From NCBI GenBank assembly GCA_035503915.1, contig DATJSU010000023.1, forward strand, positions 1-13,008: a stretch of 13,008 nt of DNA, written 5' to 3'. The translations under genes and the position numbers were made by a program. This DNA is from DATJMJ01 sp035503915 (lineage in GTDB: Bacteria; Actinomycetota; Acidimicrobiia; Acidimicrobiales; Palsa-688). Below the pieces are notes generated by a model. The model worked only from the letters and a program-made list of their open reading frames with translations, did no database searches and was not told the DNA's origin. The number at the start of each line of letters is the position of its first letter. Position 1 is the first letter of the stretch. Shown here piece after piece: positions 7,644-13,008 of the stretch.

Positions 7644-8902
7644 GCTCAGGAGGGGAGGCGCCGGCGCAACCGTACGACGTGGAGCCGGACGATGCCGGGC
7701 CTGACGAGGTGCCGCCGGGCGAGGCAGGGCCTGACGACGCGCCGCTTGGCGAGGTGGCGGGGGGAGGCGCCCCGCGCGGGGAGGTCGTCGTGTGCATTGG
7801 CCCGGGCGGGGTCGGCAAGACGACCACCGCGGCCGCCATTGCGCTCAGTGCGGCTCGCGCGGGCCGGAGCGCTTGCGTCGTTACGATCGACCCTGCACGG
7901 CGGCTCGCAGACGCTCTCGGGGTGAGCGACGTGGGCAATGAACCTCATACCGTGCGCGGTACAGCGGAGGGGGCCGGGCCTGGGTTAGCCGGCGAACGCT
8001 GGCCGGGGCAGCTGTGGGCCGTCATGCTCGATGCCCAGAGCACTTTCGACGACCTCGTCAGCCGCTACGCCACGAGCTCGGGGCAGGCGGCGGCCATACT
8101 TTCCAACCCCCTTTACCGCAATATCGCCGGTGCTCTTTCCGGGACCCAGGAGTACATGGCGGTCGAAAAACTCTACGAGCTCCGCGAAAGCGGCTTGTTC
8201 GACCTGATCGTCGTCGACACGCCTCCGGCGCAGCACGCCCTCGATTTCATGGAGGCCCCGAAGCACCTCGCGAGGTTGCTCGACAACCGGGTTTTCCGCC
8301 TCTTGATGACGCCTACGCGGGCCGGTTTGAGGGCGCTCGAGATCGGCGCGCAACTTATGTTGCGGACCATCGCCAAGGTGGCAGGCGGTCAGGTTGTCAG
8401 CGACACCGTGCAGTTTTTCACGCAATTTGAAGGCATGGAAGAAGGGTTCCGCGCCCGCGCACTGCGAGCCGACGAGCTCCTGCATTCTCCGCGGACGTCG
8501 TTCCTTTTGGTCTGCGCCCCCCGCCGCGACACGGTGGACGAGGCGCTCTACCTCGCCTCGCAACTTTCCTTGGCCGGGGTGACTGCAAAAACCGTCGTCG
8601 CCAACCGCTGCCACCCCAGTTATGCCGAGATTGACCAACGCACTGCCGAGATGCTTTCCACCACACCCCTTGCGCCGCTCGTGTCCAACCTGGAGCAATT
8701 GCGGATGGTCTGGCTGAAGGAAGAGGAGCAGCTTGGGCGGCTTGGCGCCGCACTGCCTGAGGCGACGTTGGCCCGGGTCCCGTTCCTGGCCCGGGAAGTG
8801 GCGGATCTGGATGCCCTCGAAGAGGTCTCCATTTTCCTCGACGAGGTACTGGGCCCCGAGCTTGACCGGGGGCCGGCCGCCGGTCCTACTCACCCGATAT
8901 GA
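7640..8902 (+). CDS. ArsA/Get3-like P-loop ATPase, Rv3680-type subunit
   Basis: This ATPase of about 420 residues has Walker A GPGGVGKTTT at about residues 55-64, switch I TIDPARRLADALG, and switch II VVDTPPAQHALDFMEAPK, all close to M. tuberculosis Rv3680 as I recall it. It ends with a helical region rich in Glu and Leu. GTG 7640 overlaps the previous stop as GTGA, the classic coupled arrangement. ATG 7622 in the same frame is the alternative and would add 6 residues. The reading frame is open back to 7322, but that stretch is antisense-quality shadow over the previous gene. Unusual is a roughly 45-residue acidic, Gly/Pro-rich N-terminal tail containing a decapeptide repeat, ahead of the P-loop. 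It is convergent with the STAS gene, with an 11-bp gap. The switch residues are better kept than in its partner, so it may be the main hydrolytic subunit (inference). Confidence 0.9.
   Translation: MSSGGEAPAQPYDVEPDDAGPDEVPPGEAGPDDAPLGEVAGGGAPRGEVVVCIGPGGVGKTTTAAAIALSAARAGRSACVVTIDPARRLADALGVSDVGNEPHTVRGTAEGAGPGLAGERWPGQLWAVMLDAQSTFDDLVSRYATSSGQAAAILSNPLYRNIAGALSGTQEYMAVEKLYELRESGLFDLIVVDTPPAQHALDFMEAPKHLARLLDNRVFRLLMTPTRAGLRALEIGAQLMLRTIAKVAGGQVVSDTVQFFTQFEGMEEGFRARALRADELLHSPRTSFLLVCAPRRDTVDEALYLASQLSLAGVTAKTVVANRCHPSYAEIDQRTAEMLSTTPLAPLVSNLEQLRMVWLKEEEQLGRLGAALPEATLARVPFLAREVADLDALEEVSIFLDEVLGPELDRGPAAGPTHPI
7697..7756 (+). repeat. 30-bp imperfect direct repeat coding a decapeptide
   Basis: Two tandem 30-nt units, each beginning GGGCCTGACGA, encode GPDEVPPGEA and GPDDAPLGEV in the N-terminal tail of the second ATPase. 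A partial third unit (VEPDDA) precedes them. The result is a flexible acidic linker likely to vary in length between strains. Confidence 0.7.
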
Positions 8903-8922
8903 GCGTTCAGCGTTCAGCGTTC
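8902..8922. repeat. three tandem copies of AGCGTTC between convergent genes
   Basis: AGCGTTC occurs three times with 7-bp period, starting at the last base of the second ATPase stop codon and running into the final codons of the STAS gene, whose TGA (read on the minus strand) is at 8914-8916. The array fills the whole 11-bp intergenic gap. It may be a replication-slippage product. Confidence 0.7.
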
Positions 8923-9282
8923 AGCCGGGGTGCCGGTGCCTGGCTGTTTCTCGAAGGCCGCCTTGGCGTCGTCCACGTTGTCCGTCAATGTGACTATGCG
9001 GTCGAACCCGGTCGTCCGCAGGGTCCTCACCAAGCTCGGGCGGTTGCACACGACGGCTACGTCGCCGCCCAGCTCGCGGGCCCGGCGGATCCCACCGATG
9101 AGAGCCCCGAGGCCGGCCGAATCCACGAACGGGACGCCGCTCATGTCGATGATGAGCCGGGGTTGCGATGCGATCTCAGCCAGGGCCTGCCGGAACTGGC
9201 TCACCGTGAAGGCGTCGAGCTCGCCTATCGGGCGGCAAATGGTGTAGCCGTCCTCTGTTTGTTCTTGCTCGATCTTGAGCAC
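8914..9282 (-). CDS. STAS-domain anti-sigma factor antagonist
   Basis: This 122-residue single-domain protein is of the SpoIIAA/RsbV type. In partner switching, the unphosphorylated antagonist binds an anti-sigma kinase and frees the sigma factor. The phosphorylated Ser should be Ser55 in VPFVDSAGLGAL, next to the conserved LIIDMSGV strand. GTG 9282 has a strong GGGAGGTG ribosome-binding site just upstream. No kinase (RsbW-like) or phosphatase (RsbU-like) gene is present in the window, so its partner must be encoded elsewhere. The last codons fall within a tandem 7-bp repeat. It is divergent from a receiver-domain gene, which hints at shared control. Confidence 0.92.
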   Translation of the reverse strand: MLKIEQEQTEDGYTICRPIGELDAFTVSQFRQALAEIASQPRLIIDMSGVPFVDSAGLGALIGGIRRARELGGDVAVVCNRPSLVRTLRTTGFDRIVTLTDNVDDAKAAFEKQPGTGTPAER

Positions 9283-9349
9283 GCCACCTCCCAGGGACCT
9301 CCGCGCCCACCGCGGCGCGCGCTGCCCGTTGCGGGCTGGATGTCGAGAT

Positions 9350-9375
9350 GCTACCCGCTTTGGTGGCGAGGTAGC
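9350..9375. promoter_or_regulatory. inverted repeat GCTACC-N14-GGTAGC in the STAS / receiver intergenic region
   Basis: Six-base perfect arms at 9350-9355 and 9370-9375 lie 8 bp before the receiver GTG (9384) and about 70 bp before the divergent STAS start. The layout suits an operator that controls one or both genes. Function is inferred; six-base arms are short. Confidence 0.25.
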
Positions 9376-9383
9376 CTCGGGAG

Positions 9384-9806
9384 GTGCCAGACCTGTTAGT
9401 AGTCACCGACTCGGCCCAGGTCTACGACGAGGTCCGCTCGGCGGTCGAGGGACCGGGGACTGACCTTCGGTGGGTTCGTTCGGGCCGGGGTGTCGTGGCG
9501 GCGCTCCAGGAGAGGCGAGCAGACCTCGTTGTGGCGGACCTCCAGGTCGGGTCGATGGGCGGCTACGCCGTCGCGATGGACATCGCCCTTGAAGCCGGTG
9601 CCGGCAGGCTCGACCCCACACCGGTGCTGCTTCTCCTCGACCGGCGTTCGGACGTGTTCCTTGCCAAGCGCACAGGGGTCCCCGGGTGGCTCCTCAAACC
9701 CCTCGACCCGATGAGGGTAAGCGAAGCCGTGGGTGCGGTGCTCGCAGGCGAGACGTACCCCGACCCGAGCTACGAGCCATCCCCGGCGGATGTGCTCCCG
9801 TACTGA
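9384..9806 (+). CDS. stand-alone response-regulator receiver-like protein
   Basis: This 140-residue protein has a CheY-like receiver domain (about 1-120) and no DNA-binding or enzyme domain. The likely phosphoacceptor is Asp52 in VVADLQVGSMGG, and the conserved Lys is Lys105 in LLKPLDP. The N-terminal acidic pair is reduced to one Asp (Asp9 in VVTDS), and the usual Thr/Ser after strand 4 is Leu in VLLLLDRR, so phosphorylation or its read-out may be altered. The last 20 residues (YPDPSYEPSPADVLPY) form a Pro-rich tail. GTG 9384 directly abuts a GGGAG; a GAGG further upstream (9368-9371) is the likelier ribosome-binding site. No cognate histidine kinase is nearby. Its place opposite the STAS gene suggests a link to the same signalling route (inference). 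Confidence 0.82.
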   Translation: MPDLLVVTDSAQVYDEVRSAVEGPGTDLRWVRSGRGVVAALQERRADLVVADLQVGSMGGYAVAMDIALEAGAGRLDPTPVLLLLDRRSDVFLAKRTGVPGWLLKPLDPMRVSEAVGAVLAGETYPDPSYEPSPADVLPY

Positions 9807-9885
9807 CGGCGGGCTGCGACCCGGAGGCGGGCAGCGGGGTCGCTTGGGTACGATATGGGTTGCCGAATGCCCTGGGCATCGGCAA

Positions 9886-9960
9886 CGGGAAGTAGCGCAG
9901 CTTGGTTAGCGCGCAGCGTTCGGGACGCTGAGGCCGGGGGTTCAAATCCCCCCTTCCCGA
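9886..9960 (+). tRNA. tRNA-Pro (anticodon CGG)
   Basis: A full cloverleaf of 75 nt is visible. The acceptor CGGGAAG pairs with CTTCCCG and A is the discriminator base. The D arm is GCGC/GCGC. The anticodon stem CAGCG/CGCTG encloses loop TTCGGGA with anticodon CGG, and the T stem GGGGG/CCCCC encloses TTCAAAT. The 3' CCA is not encoded. It reads proline codon CCG, a common codon in this GC-rich genome. Confidence 0.97.
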
Positions 9961-10049
9961 CTCGAGGAGTGGCTGGTCAGAGTGGTGGAGGATCGCGGCG
10001 GAGGTCCAGCGCGGGTGAACCGTACCCGTGCCAAGTTAGGCGCTAGACA

Positions 10050-10310
10050 TCAGTCCTGGCTCTCCAAGCTCCTCCGAGCTCGGGCCAAAAGTTCTTCTTG
10101 CTCCTCGACCGTGGTGACTTTTACCCTTTCGAAAACGCCGCCTAGCCTCACGTCGACGTATATGTCCTCCCGGTCTGCGTGGAAGTGAAGGAAGGCCCGC
10201 GAGCCGCGCGAAAAGCTACCGGGCGTCCGCTCACGCAGCTCGGGCTCGGCCCGCAGGCGCGCAAGGAAAGCGGCTACTCGTTGGAGGTCGTCGTCGGTGG
10301 CGTGCCTCAC
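10050..10310 (-). CDS. small uncharacterised protein (86 aa)
   Basis: I do not recognise a named family. The protein has an N-terminal helix (DDDLQRVAAFLARLRAEPELRER), a central strand-rich part (SRAFLHFHADREDIYVDVRLGG, then FERVKVTTVEEQEELLARARRSL) with an unusual FLHFH stretch, and a charged C-terminal helix. It looks soluble. GTG 10310 was chosen because the coding character starts there; a GGAGAG lies directly against it, which is too close for an ideal ribosome-binding site, and no other in-frame start is near. The frame remains open upstream to 10526, but that part shadows the DUF1684 gene. It is last in a minus-strand run, 61 bp after DUF1684. Confidence 0.7.
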   Translation of the reverse strand: MRHATDDDLQRVAAFLARLRAEPELRERTPGSFSRGSRAFLHFHADREDIYVDVRLGGVFERVKVTTVEEQEELLARARRSLESQD

Positions 10311-10371
10311 CTCTCCAAGCCTTCCCGACCGCCGCAGCCAGCTCAATAGGGCGCAGTGTCCGCAGGACGGG

Positions 10372-11013
10372 TTAGGTGAGCCGCTCGCCCGCTTCGATTG
10401 GCCACGCGATGGTGTTCTCCGGCGGCGCCAGCGGGCACGTGTATTGAGGGCTGTAACGGCACGAGGGGTGGTATAGGAAATTGAGGTCGACGACCAGCTT
10501 TTCGTACGTGCCCCCGAGGCCGGCACCCTTCGCAGTGTCGAAAAGGTAGCGCCCCCCGCCGTAGGAGCTCTTACCAGAGGTGCCGTCTCTGATGGGCAGA
10601 AAGAGGCCCCCTCCGTACTGAGCTAGCCACCAGACCGCTACAGAGGCGCCAACGGGCGATGGGATCTCCACTTTGCCAATGGCACGCATCGTTGTCACCT
10701 CTTCGCCTCCCGTCCCGACAGACCGCACAGGTGCGCCGAAGGGCAGAAGCTCCAGCTCGAAGCGCAAGCCCGGGACGTAAGGCCAATACGGGACACCAGT
10801 CCGGCGCAACGGGTCCTCGGGCTCGAGAGGGCTTTGCGGGTGAGAAGTGAACAGCTCGCCGCGGCCTCGGCGCCAGAGCGCATGAGCCAGCTCGGCGTCG
10901 GGCTCGGCCCGCACAAGCGAGTAAAGGTCGCTAACCCGGTGCCGCCAGTCCATCAGCTCCAGCTCGGCTGGAGGGCCGACGCGGCGGGTGGCTTGGCCCA
11001 AGTCGGTAGTCAC
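10372..11013 (-). CDS. DUF1684 family protein
   Basis: This is a 213-residue cytosolic-looking protein with the DUF1684 signatures: WRRGRGELFTSHPQSPL near the N-terminus, IRDGTSGKSSYGGGRYL (141-157), and NFLYHPSCRY...YTCPLAPPEN followed by IEAGE near the C-terminus (178-210). The family's biochemical role is not established to my knowledge. The conserved Arg/Asp, the GGGR and the NP(S)C-type segment suggest a binding or catalytic pocket (inference). GTG 11013 has no clear ribosome-binding site and lies 11 bp after the preceding stop, which suggests re-initiation or coupling. ATG 10953 is a good alternative: it follows a GGAG and stands exactly where the conserved DWRHRVSDLY begins. Orientation and spacing put it in one operon with the HAD gene upstream. 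Confidence 0.88.
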   Translation of the reverse strand: MTTDLGQATRRVGPPAELELMDWRHRVSDLYSLVRAEPDAELAHALWRRGRGELFTSHPQSPLEPEDPLRRTGVPYWPYVPGLRFELELLPFGAPVRSVGTGGEEVTTMRAIGKVEIPSPVGASVAVWWLAQYGGGLFLPIRDGTSGKSSYGGGRYLFDTAKGAGLGGTYEKLVVDLNFLYHPSCRYSPQYTCPLAPPENTIAWPIEAGERLT

Positions 11014-11024
11014 TCGGGCTCACG

Positions 11025-11454
11025 CTACGGGCAACCGGCGCTTGCGTGCGGGTCTCCGCTTGGCCCTCGGCGCTCGCCCTCACGTCTCTGAGCGGCTTCG
11101 TGGTCGCGCATGACGGCGTCGTTGGCTGCCCGGACGAGGTTCTCGGGCCGAGGCCCTTCCCAATCGAGGTACCAGTGACGGGTCAACGACGCTATCCAGG
11201 TCCAGTTGGCCGGGAGCAGGCGGAAACGAGGGATCGTCCGCTGGCGACCTATGTGGTCCGTGTAGAGCAGGGACGTACAGGTCGCGGGACTGGGCCCGGA
11301 AATCTTCGAGAGGAGCGGGGGTTGGGATGTCATGGGTCAACCCCCGCGGCAAATGTGGCGACAGCCAGTCAAGCGTGCTGGCACCGGTGGCCAAAGACGA
11401 GACGGTCGCCCACTCGACGCCGAGTAGGCACGCAGGACCGACGCCCAGGAACAC
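11025..11454 (-). pseudogene. frameshifted small gene (possible one-base insertion)
   Basis: Two overlapping minus-strand frames join into one sensible protein. From GTG 11454 the first frame gives a short hydrophobic start (FLGVGPACLLGVEWATV), then LPRGLTHDIPTPAPLEDF and RAQSRDLYV, with high GC3. At the GGG at 11270-11272 the coding character moves to the second frame: LLYTDHIGRQRTIPRFRL, then NWTWIASLTRHWYLDWEG, ending at TAG 11025. Dropping one base of that GGG gives a single 142-codon frame. Without the shift, only a 102-residue frame from ATG 11333 remains, whose first 20 residues look wrong. It may be a pseudogene, a sequencing error or, less likely, programmed frameshifting. I do not recognise the family. 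It lies 34 bp after the HAD stop and 11 bp before DUF1684. Confidence 0.5.
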
Positions 11455-11488
11455 GGGGCGGCATCGTCCATTGTCCAGCCGGCCCCGT

Positions 11489-12085
11489 TCAAAGGATTTG
11501 CGGTGACAGCACCTCGAGCCCTTTGTTCGCCCAGCGCAAGCACGATAGGTCGGCAATGACGAGGTCGGCCCGGGCACCGGCACGGTCACCAACCCCGATC
11601 ACGGCTGCAACGCCGGCAGCGCGCGCTGCGTCTATGCCTGCGGGGGCGTCCTCGAGCACCACCGTCTCGACCACTGGGACGCCTAGGCGCTCCGCCGCCA
11701 TCAGGTAGCCCTCCGGGTCAGGCTTTCCGGCGGTCACGTCATCGGCACTCACGAGGACAGCGGCGGCGGGCAGCCGAGCCGCCGCGAGCCGCGCGCTGGC
11801 GAGCTCGGCGCGGCCCGAGGTCACGACCGCCCATTGTCCACGCGGCATCTTTGCGAGGAGACGGGAAGCACCTTTTATCGCCTTTATGGTCCCTGCGTCC
11901 TCCATCTCGTAACGGTCGATCCGCGCCAAGGCCTCCGGACGGCTTTCCTCCTCCAGCAGCAGCGCGACGGTGTCAGCCGAGCGCCGGCCATGCACCAGCT
12001 CGCAGACCTTCCCTGCATCGAGCCCGAGGTCGCGCGCCCACCTGGCCCAAGCCGACATCACGCTCTCCTCGGAGTCGACGAGCAC
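11489..12085 (-). CDS. HAD-superfamily (subfamily IA) phosphatase, start region disturbed
   Basis: This is a haloacid-dehalogenase-type hydrolase of the beta-phosphoglucomutase / sugar-phosphatase group. Motif II is VVTSGR, motif III is the Lys in DDVTAGKPDPEGYLMAAERLG, and motif IV is VVLEDAPAGIDAARAAG. The first canonical start in frame, GTG 12085, lies inside motif I: the frame just upstream encodes RAVLFDCDG before VLVDSEE, so that start would remove the nucleophilic Asp. No ATG, GTG or TTG lies upstream in this frame before it runs through the ABM gene. A GTG at 12116 with an AGGAAGG ribosome-binding site about 10 nt upstream is off by one frame, so a one-base error or mutation near 12104-12116 would explain it. 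The intact gene would be about 208 aa. The substrate cannot be predicted. Confidence 0.85.
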   Translation of the reverse strand: MLVDSEESVMSAWARWARDLGLDAGKVCELVHGRRSADTVALLLEEESRPEALARIDRYEMEDAGTIKAIKGASRLLAKMPRGQWAVVTSGRAELASARLAAARLPAAAVLVSADDVTAGKPDPEGYLMAAERLGVPVVETVVLEDAPAGIDAARAAGVAAVIGVGDRAGARADLVIADLSCLRWANKGLEVLSPQIL

Positions 12086-12156
12086 GCCGTCGCAATCGAA
12101 CAGGACAGCTCTGCACGAAAAGAACGTCCTTCCTGTGGCAGTGAATAGGCCGTCCT

Positions 12157-12447
12157 CTACGGCAGTACCTCGTCGTAGGTGTCCCGGTCCCGATCGTCGA
12201 GCAGGGGGGCAATGATGCCCTCCACGTAGTGCTGGAAGTGCTCGCTCGCACGGTGCGCCTCGAAGGCAGCGTCGTCCAGGTACTGCTCGTAGAGAAGGAA
12301 CCTGTCCGCGTCAGACTTGCTCCGGTATGCAACGAATTGGACGCACCCGGGTTCTTTGCGTGTCGCCAGGACATGTTTGGCGAGCGTGGCTGCCACCTCT
12401 CCTCCTCGGCCAGGCTTTGCTTTGTAGCGCGCTACTACCGTCAGCAA
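12157..12447 (-). CDS. antibiotic biosynthesis monooxygenase (ABM) domain protein, putative quinol monooxygenase type
   Basis: This 96-residue dimeric alpha/beta-barrel (ferredoxin-like) protein belongs to the ABM/YgiN group. Members oxidise quinols or polyketides without a cofactor, or bind heme-like ligands; the substrate here is unknown. Typical features are the first strand LTVVARYKAKPGR, EPGCVQFVAYRS, FLLYEQYLDDAAFEAHRASEHFQHYVEG and the terminal helix region. TTG 12447 was preferred because GGGAGG stands 8 nt upstream and the protein then starts at the first strand, at the usual family length. ATG 12495 or 12480 are alternatives giving up to 112 aa. It heads the minus-strand run and ends 41 bp before the disturbed HAD start. 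It is divergent from the CsbD gene. Confidence 0.88.
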   Translation of the reverse strand: MLTVVARYKAKPGRGGEVAATLAKHVLATRKEPGCVQFVAYRSKSDADRFLLYEQYLDDAAFEAHRASEHFQHYVEGIIAPLLDDRDRDTYDEVLP

Positions 12448-12532
12448 CTGTCCCGCCTCCCTTTGACTTGGGCTAGGCATCTCCACCCCAAACATAACCG
12501 GCGTGCCCCGAGTGATCGCTTAACGGTTGTTT

Positions 12533-12538
12533 GGGTAT
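12533..12538 (+). promoter_or_regulatory. possible stress-sigma -10 element (GGGTAT) upstream of the CsbD gene
   Basis: GGGTAT matches the -10 element known for SigB-type promoters in Gram-positive bacteria, and CsbD genes are classic members of such regulons. It lies about 60 bp before the CsbD start. A matching GTTT -35 element at the right distance is not visible, so support is weak. Confidence 0.25.
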
Positions 12539-12597
12539 GTATGCCGCTAGCCCGACCGCAGGGCGGTCAGGCAGAGCAGTTGAAAGGAGCGTGTTCG

Positions 12598-12771
12598 ATG
12601 AGCGCCATGGACAAAGCCAAAGACAAGGCCCAGGAGACGAAGGGCAAGGTCAAGTCGAACGTCGGTCGGGCGACGGGCGACCGCGACATGGAGGCTGAAG
12701 GTGAATGGGATAAGACTGCCGGCAACCTGAAGCAGGCAGGCGAGAAGGTGAAGGACGCCTTCAAGGGCTGA
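12598..12771 (+). CDS. CsbD-like general stress protein
   Basis: This is a 57-residue, highly charged, Lys/Glu/Gly-rich protein with the CsbD pattern: DKAKDKAQETKGKVKSNVGRATGDRDMEAEGEWDKTAGNLKQAGEKVKDAFKG in outline, i.e. a KGKVK segment, the GxxTGD centre, an EG..D...G segment and a C-terminal K..DAFKG. CsbD proteins are small, abundant, stress-induced and of unknown biochemical function. ATG 12598 has AAAGGAG 9 nt upstream. The frame is open upstream to 12229, but only this last part is coding. The gene ends 29 bp before a strong terminator, so it is probably monocistronic. Confidence 0.93.
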   Translation: MSAMDKAKDKAQETKGKVKSNVGRATGDRDMEAEGEWDKTAGNLKQAGEKVKDAFKG

Positions 12772-12800
12772 AACTTACCGTCCATAAGAAACCCGTTTTG

Positions 12801-12834
12801 CCGCCCAGTTGCGAGAGCGACTGGGCGGTTTTTT
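12801..12834 (+). terminator. Rho-independent terminator after the CsbD gene
   Basis: A nine-base perfect stem, CCGCCCAGT (12801-12809) with ACTGGGCGG (12820-12828), closes a GAGA-containing loop and is followed directly by six T (12829-12834). It lies 29 bp after the CsbD stop. Confidence 0.93.
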
Positions 12835-12952
12835 CGTAACCCGGACGAGCTCGATCGTCTTGTTGATTATAGTTGGTGGTTGGATTGGCAATCGTGCTTA
12901 CGATGTATTCGGTGACATCGGCAATTGGCTATAGCAGGACGGATGGCACCTA

Positions 12953-13008
12953 ATGGCACCGCCCGTCATACTTGTCTGCCTAGGCCTTCTGACAATGGTT
13001 TTACCCAT
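12953..13008 (+). CDS. possible start of a further gene with a hydrophobic N-terminus (cut by window end)
   Basis: ATG 12953 opens a frame of 18 codons to the end of the window, starting MAPPVILVCLGLLTMVLP, which looks like a membrane segment or signal peptide. The ribosome-binding site is poor: an AGGACGG lies at about 12936-12942. A second ATG at 12943, within the repeated ATGGCACC, opens another, less convincing frame. The surrounding bases are AT-richer than the rest. Only a longer sequence can settle it. Confidence 0.3.
   Translation, partial: MAPPVILVCLGLLTMVLP

Noticed and set aside
6621..8902. Arsenite efflux (arsA) role for the ATPase pair
   Set aside because: There is no metalloid-binding Cys set, no arsB/acr3, arsR, arsD or arsC nearby, and the proteins look closer to the Rv3679/Rv3680 pair.
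8902..8922. CRISPR or attachment site at the tandem heptamer
   Set aside because: The units are 7 bp without spacers, and no integrase or cas gene is in the window.
9961..9975. Integration site at the 3' end of tRNA-Pro
   Set aside because: No integrase, no repeated tRNA 3' end and no change of composition follow; the next genes look ordinary.
11973..12374. Minus-strand open frame of 133 codons across the HAD / ABM junction
   Set aside because: It is an out-of-frame shadow of the ABM and HAD genes, whose conserved motifs are in other frames.

Overview
The window is GC-rich, with long high-GC3 reading frames, frequent GTG/TTG starts, a WhiB-family Fe-S regulator, a mycobacterial-type soluble transhydrogenase, and a WhiB gene next to paired ArsA/Get3-like ATPases. 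This points to the chromosome of an actinobacterium. An acidimicrobial-type lineage is my inference; nothing in the window fixes the genus. I see no transposase, phage gene, CRISPR array or rRNA.

Left part (1-6210): a PAS-PAS-GGDEF-EAL cyclic-di-GMP enzyme (+) sits behind a perfect 18-bp palindrome. It overlaps tail to tail with sthA (-). sthA is divergent from a PLP-dependent aromatic-L-amino-acid-decarboxylase-type gene (+). Next comes a PAP2-fold membrane protein whose third catalytic motif has lost its Arg and its His.

Centre (6211-9960): whiB (-) is divergent from two coupled ArsA/Get3-like ATPase genes (+). These resemble the M. tuberculosis Rv3679/Rv3680 pair, which also lies beside a whiB gene. 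The second ATPase gene ends 11 bp from the end of a STAS anti-sigma-factor antagonist gene (-), which is divergent from a small receiver-only protein (+). A tRNA-Pro(CGG) follows. The block is rich in signalling: a redox-sensing type regulator, two P-loop ATPases, a partner-switch antagonist and an atypical receiver.

Right part (9961-13008): a tightly packed minus-strand run (read right to left) contains an antibiotic-biosynthesis-monooxygenase (ABM) protein, a HAD-IA phosphatase, a small frameshifted gene, a DUF1684 protein and a small uncharacterised protein. Two members of this run show frame problems: the HAD gene has no canonical start that keeps its catalytic Asp, and its neighbour needs a one-base correction. 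These could be real decay or sequence errors. Divergent from it is a CsbD-like stress protein gene (+) with a strong intrinsic terminator. The last 170 bases are AT-richer and may hold the start of one more gene.

The most interesting points are the PAP2 protein without its catalytic His, the asymmetric Get3-like pair inside a regulatory cluster, and the frame breaks in the minus-strand operon. I did not find a clear, wholly new multi-gene defence or biosynthetic system.
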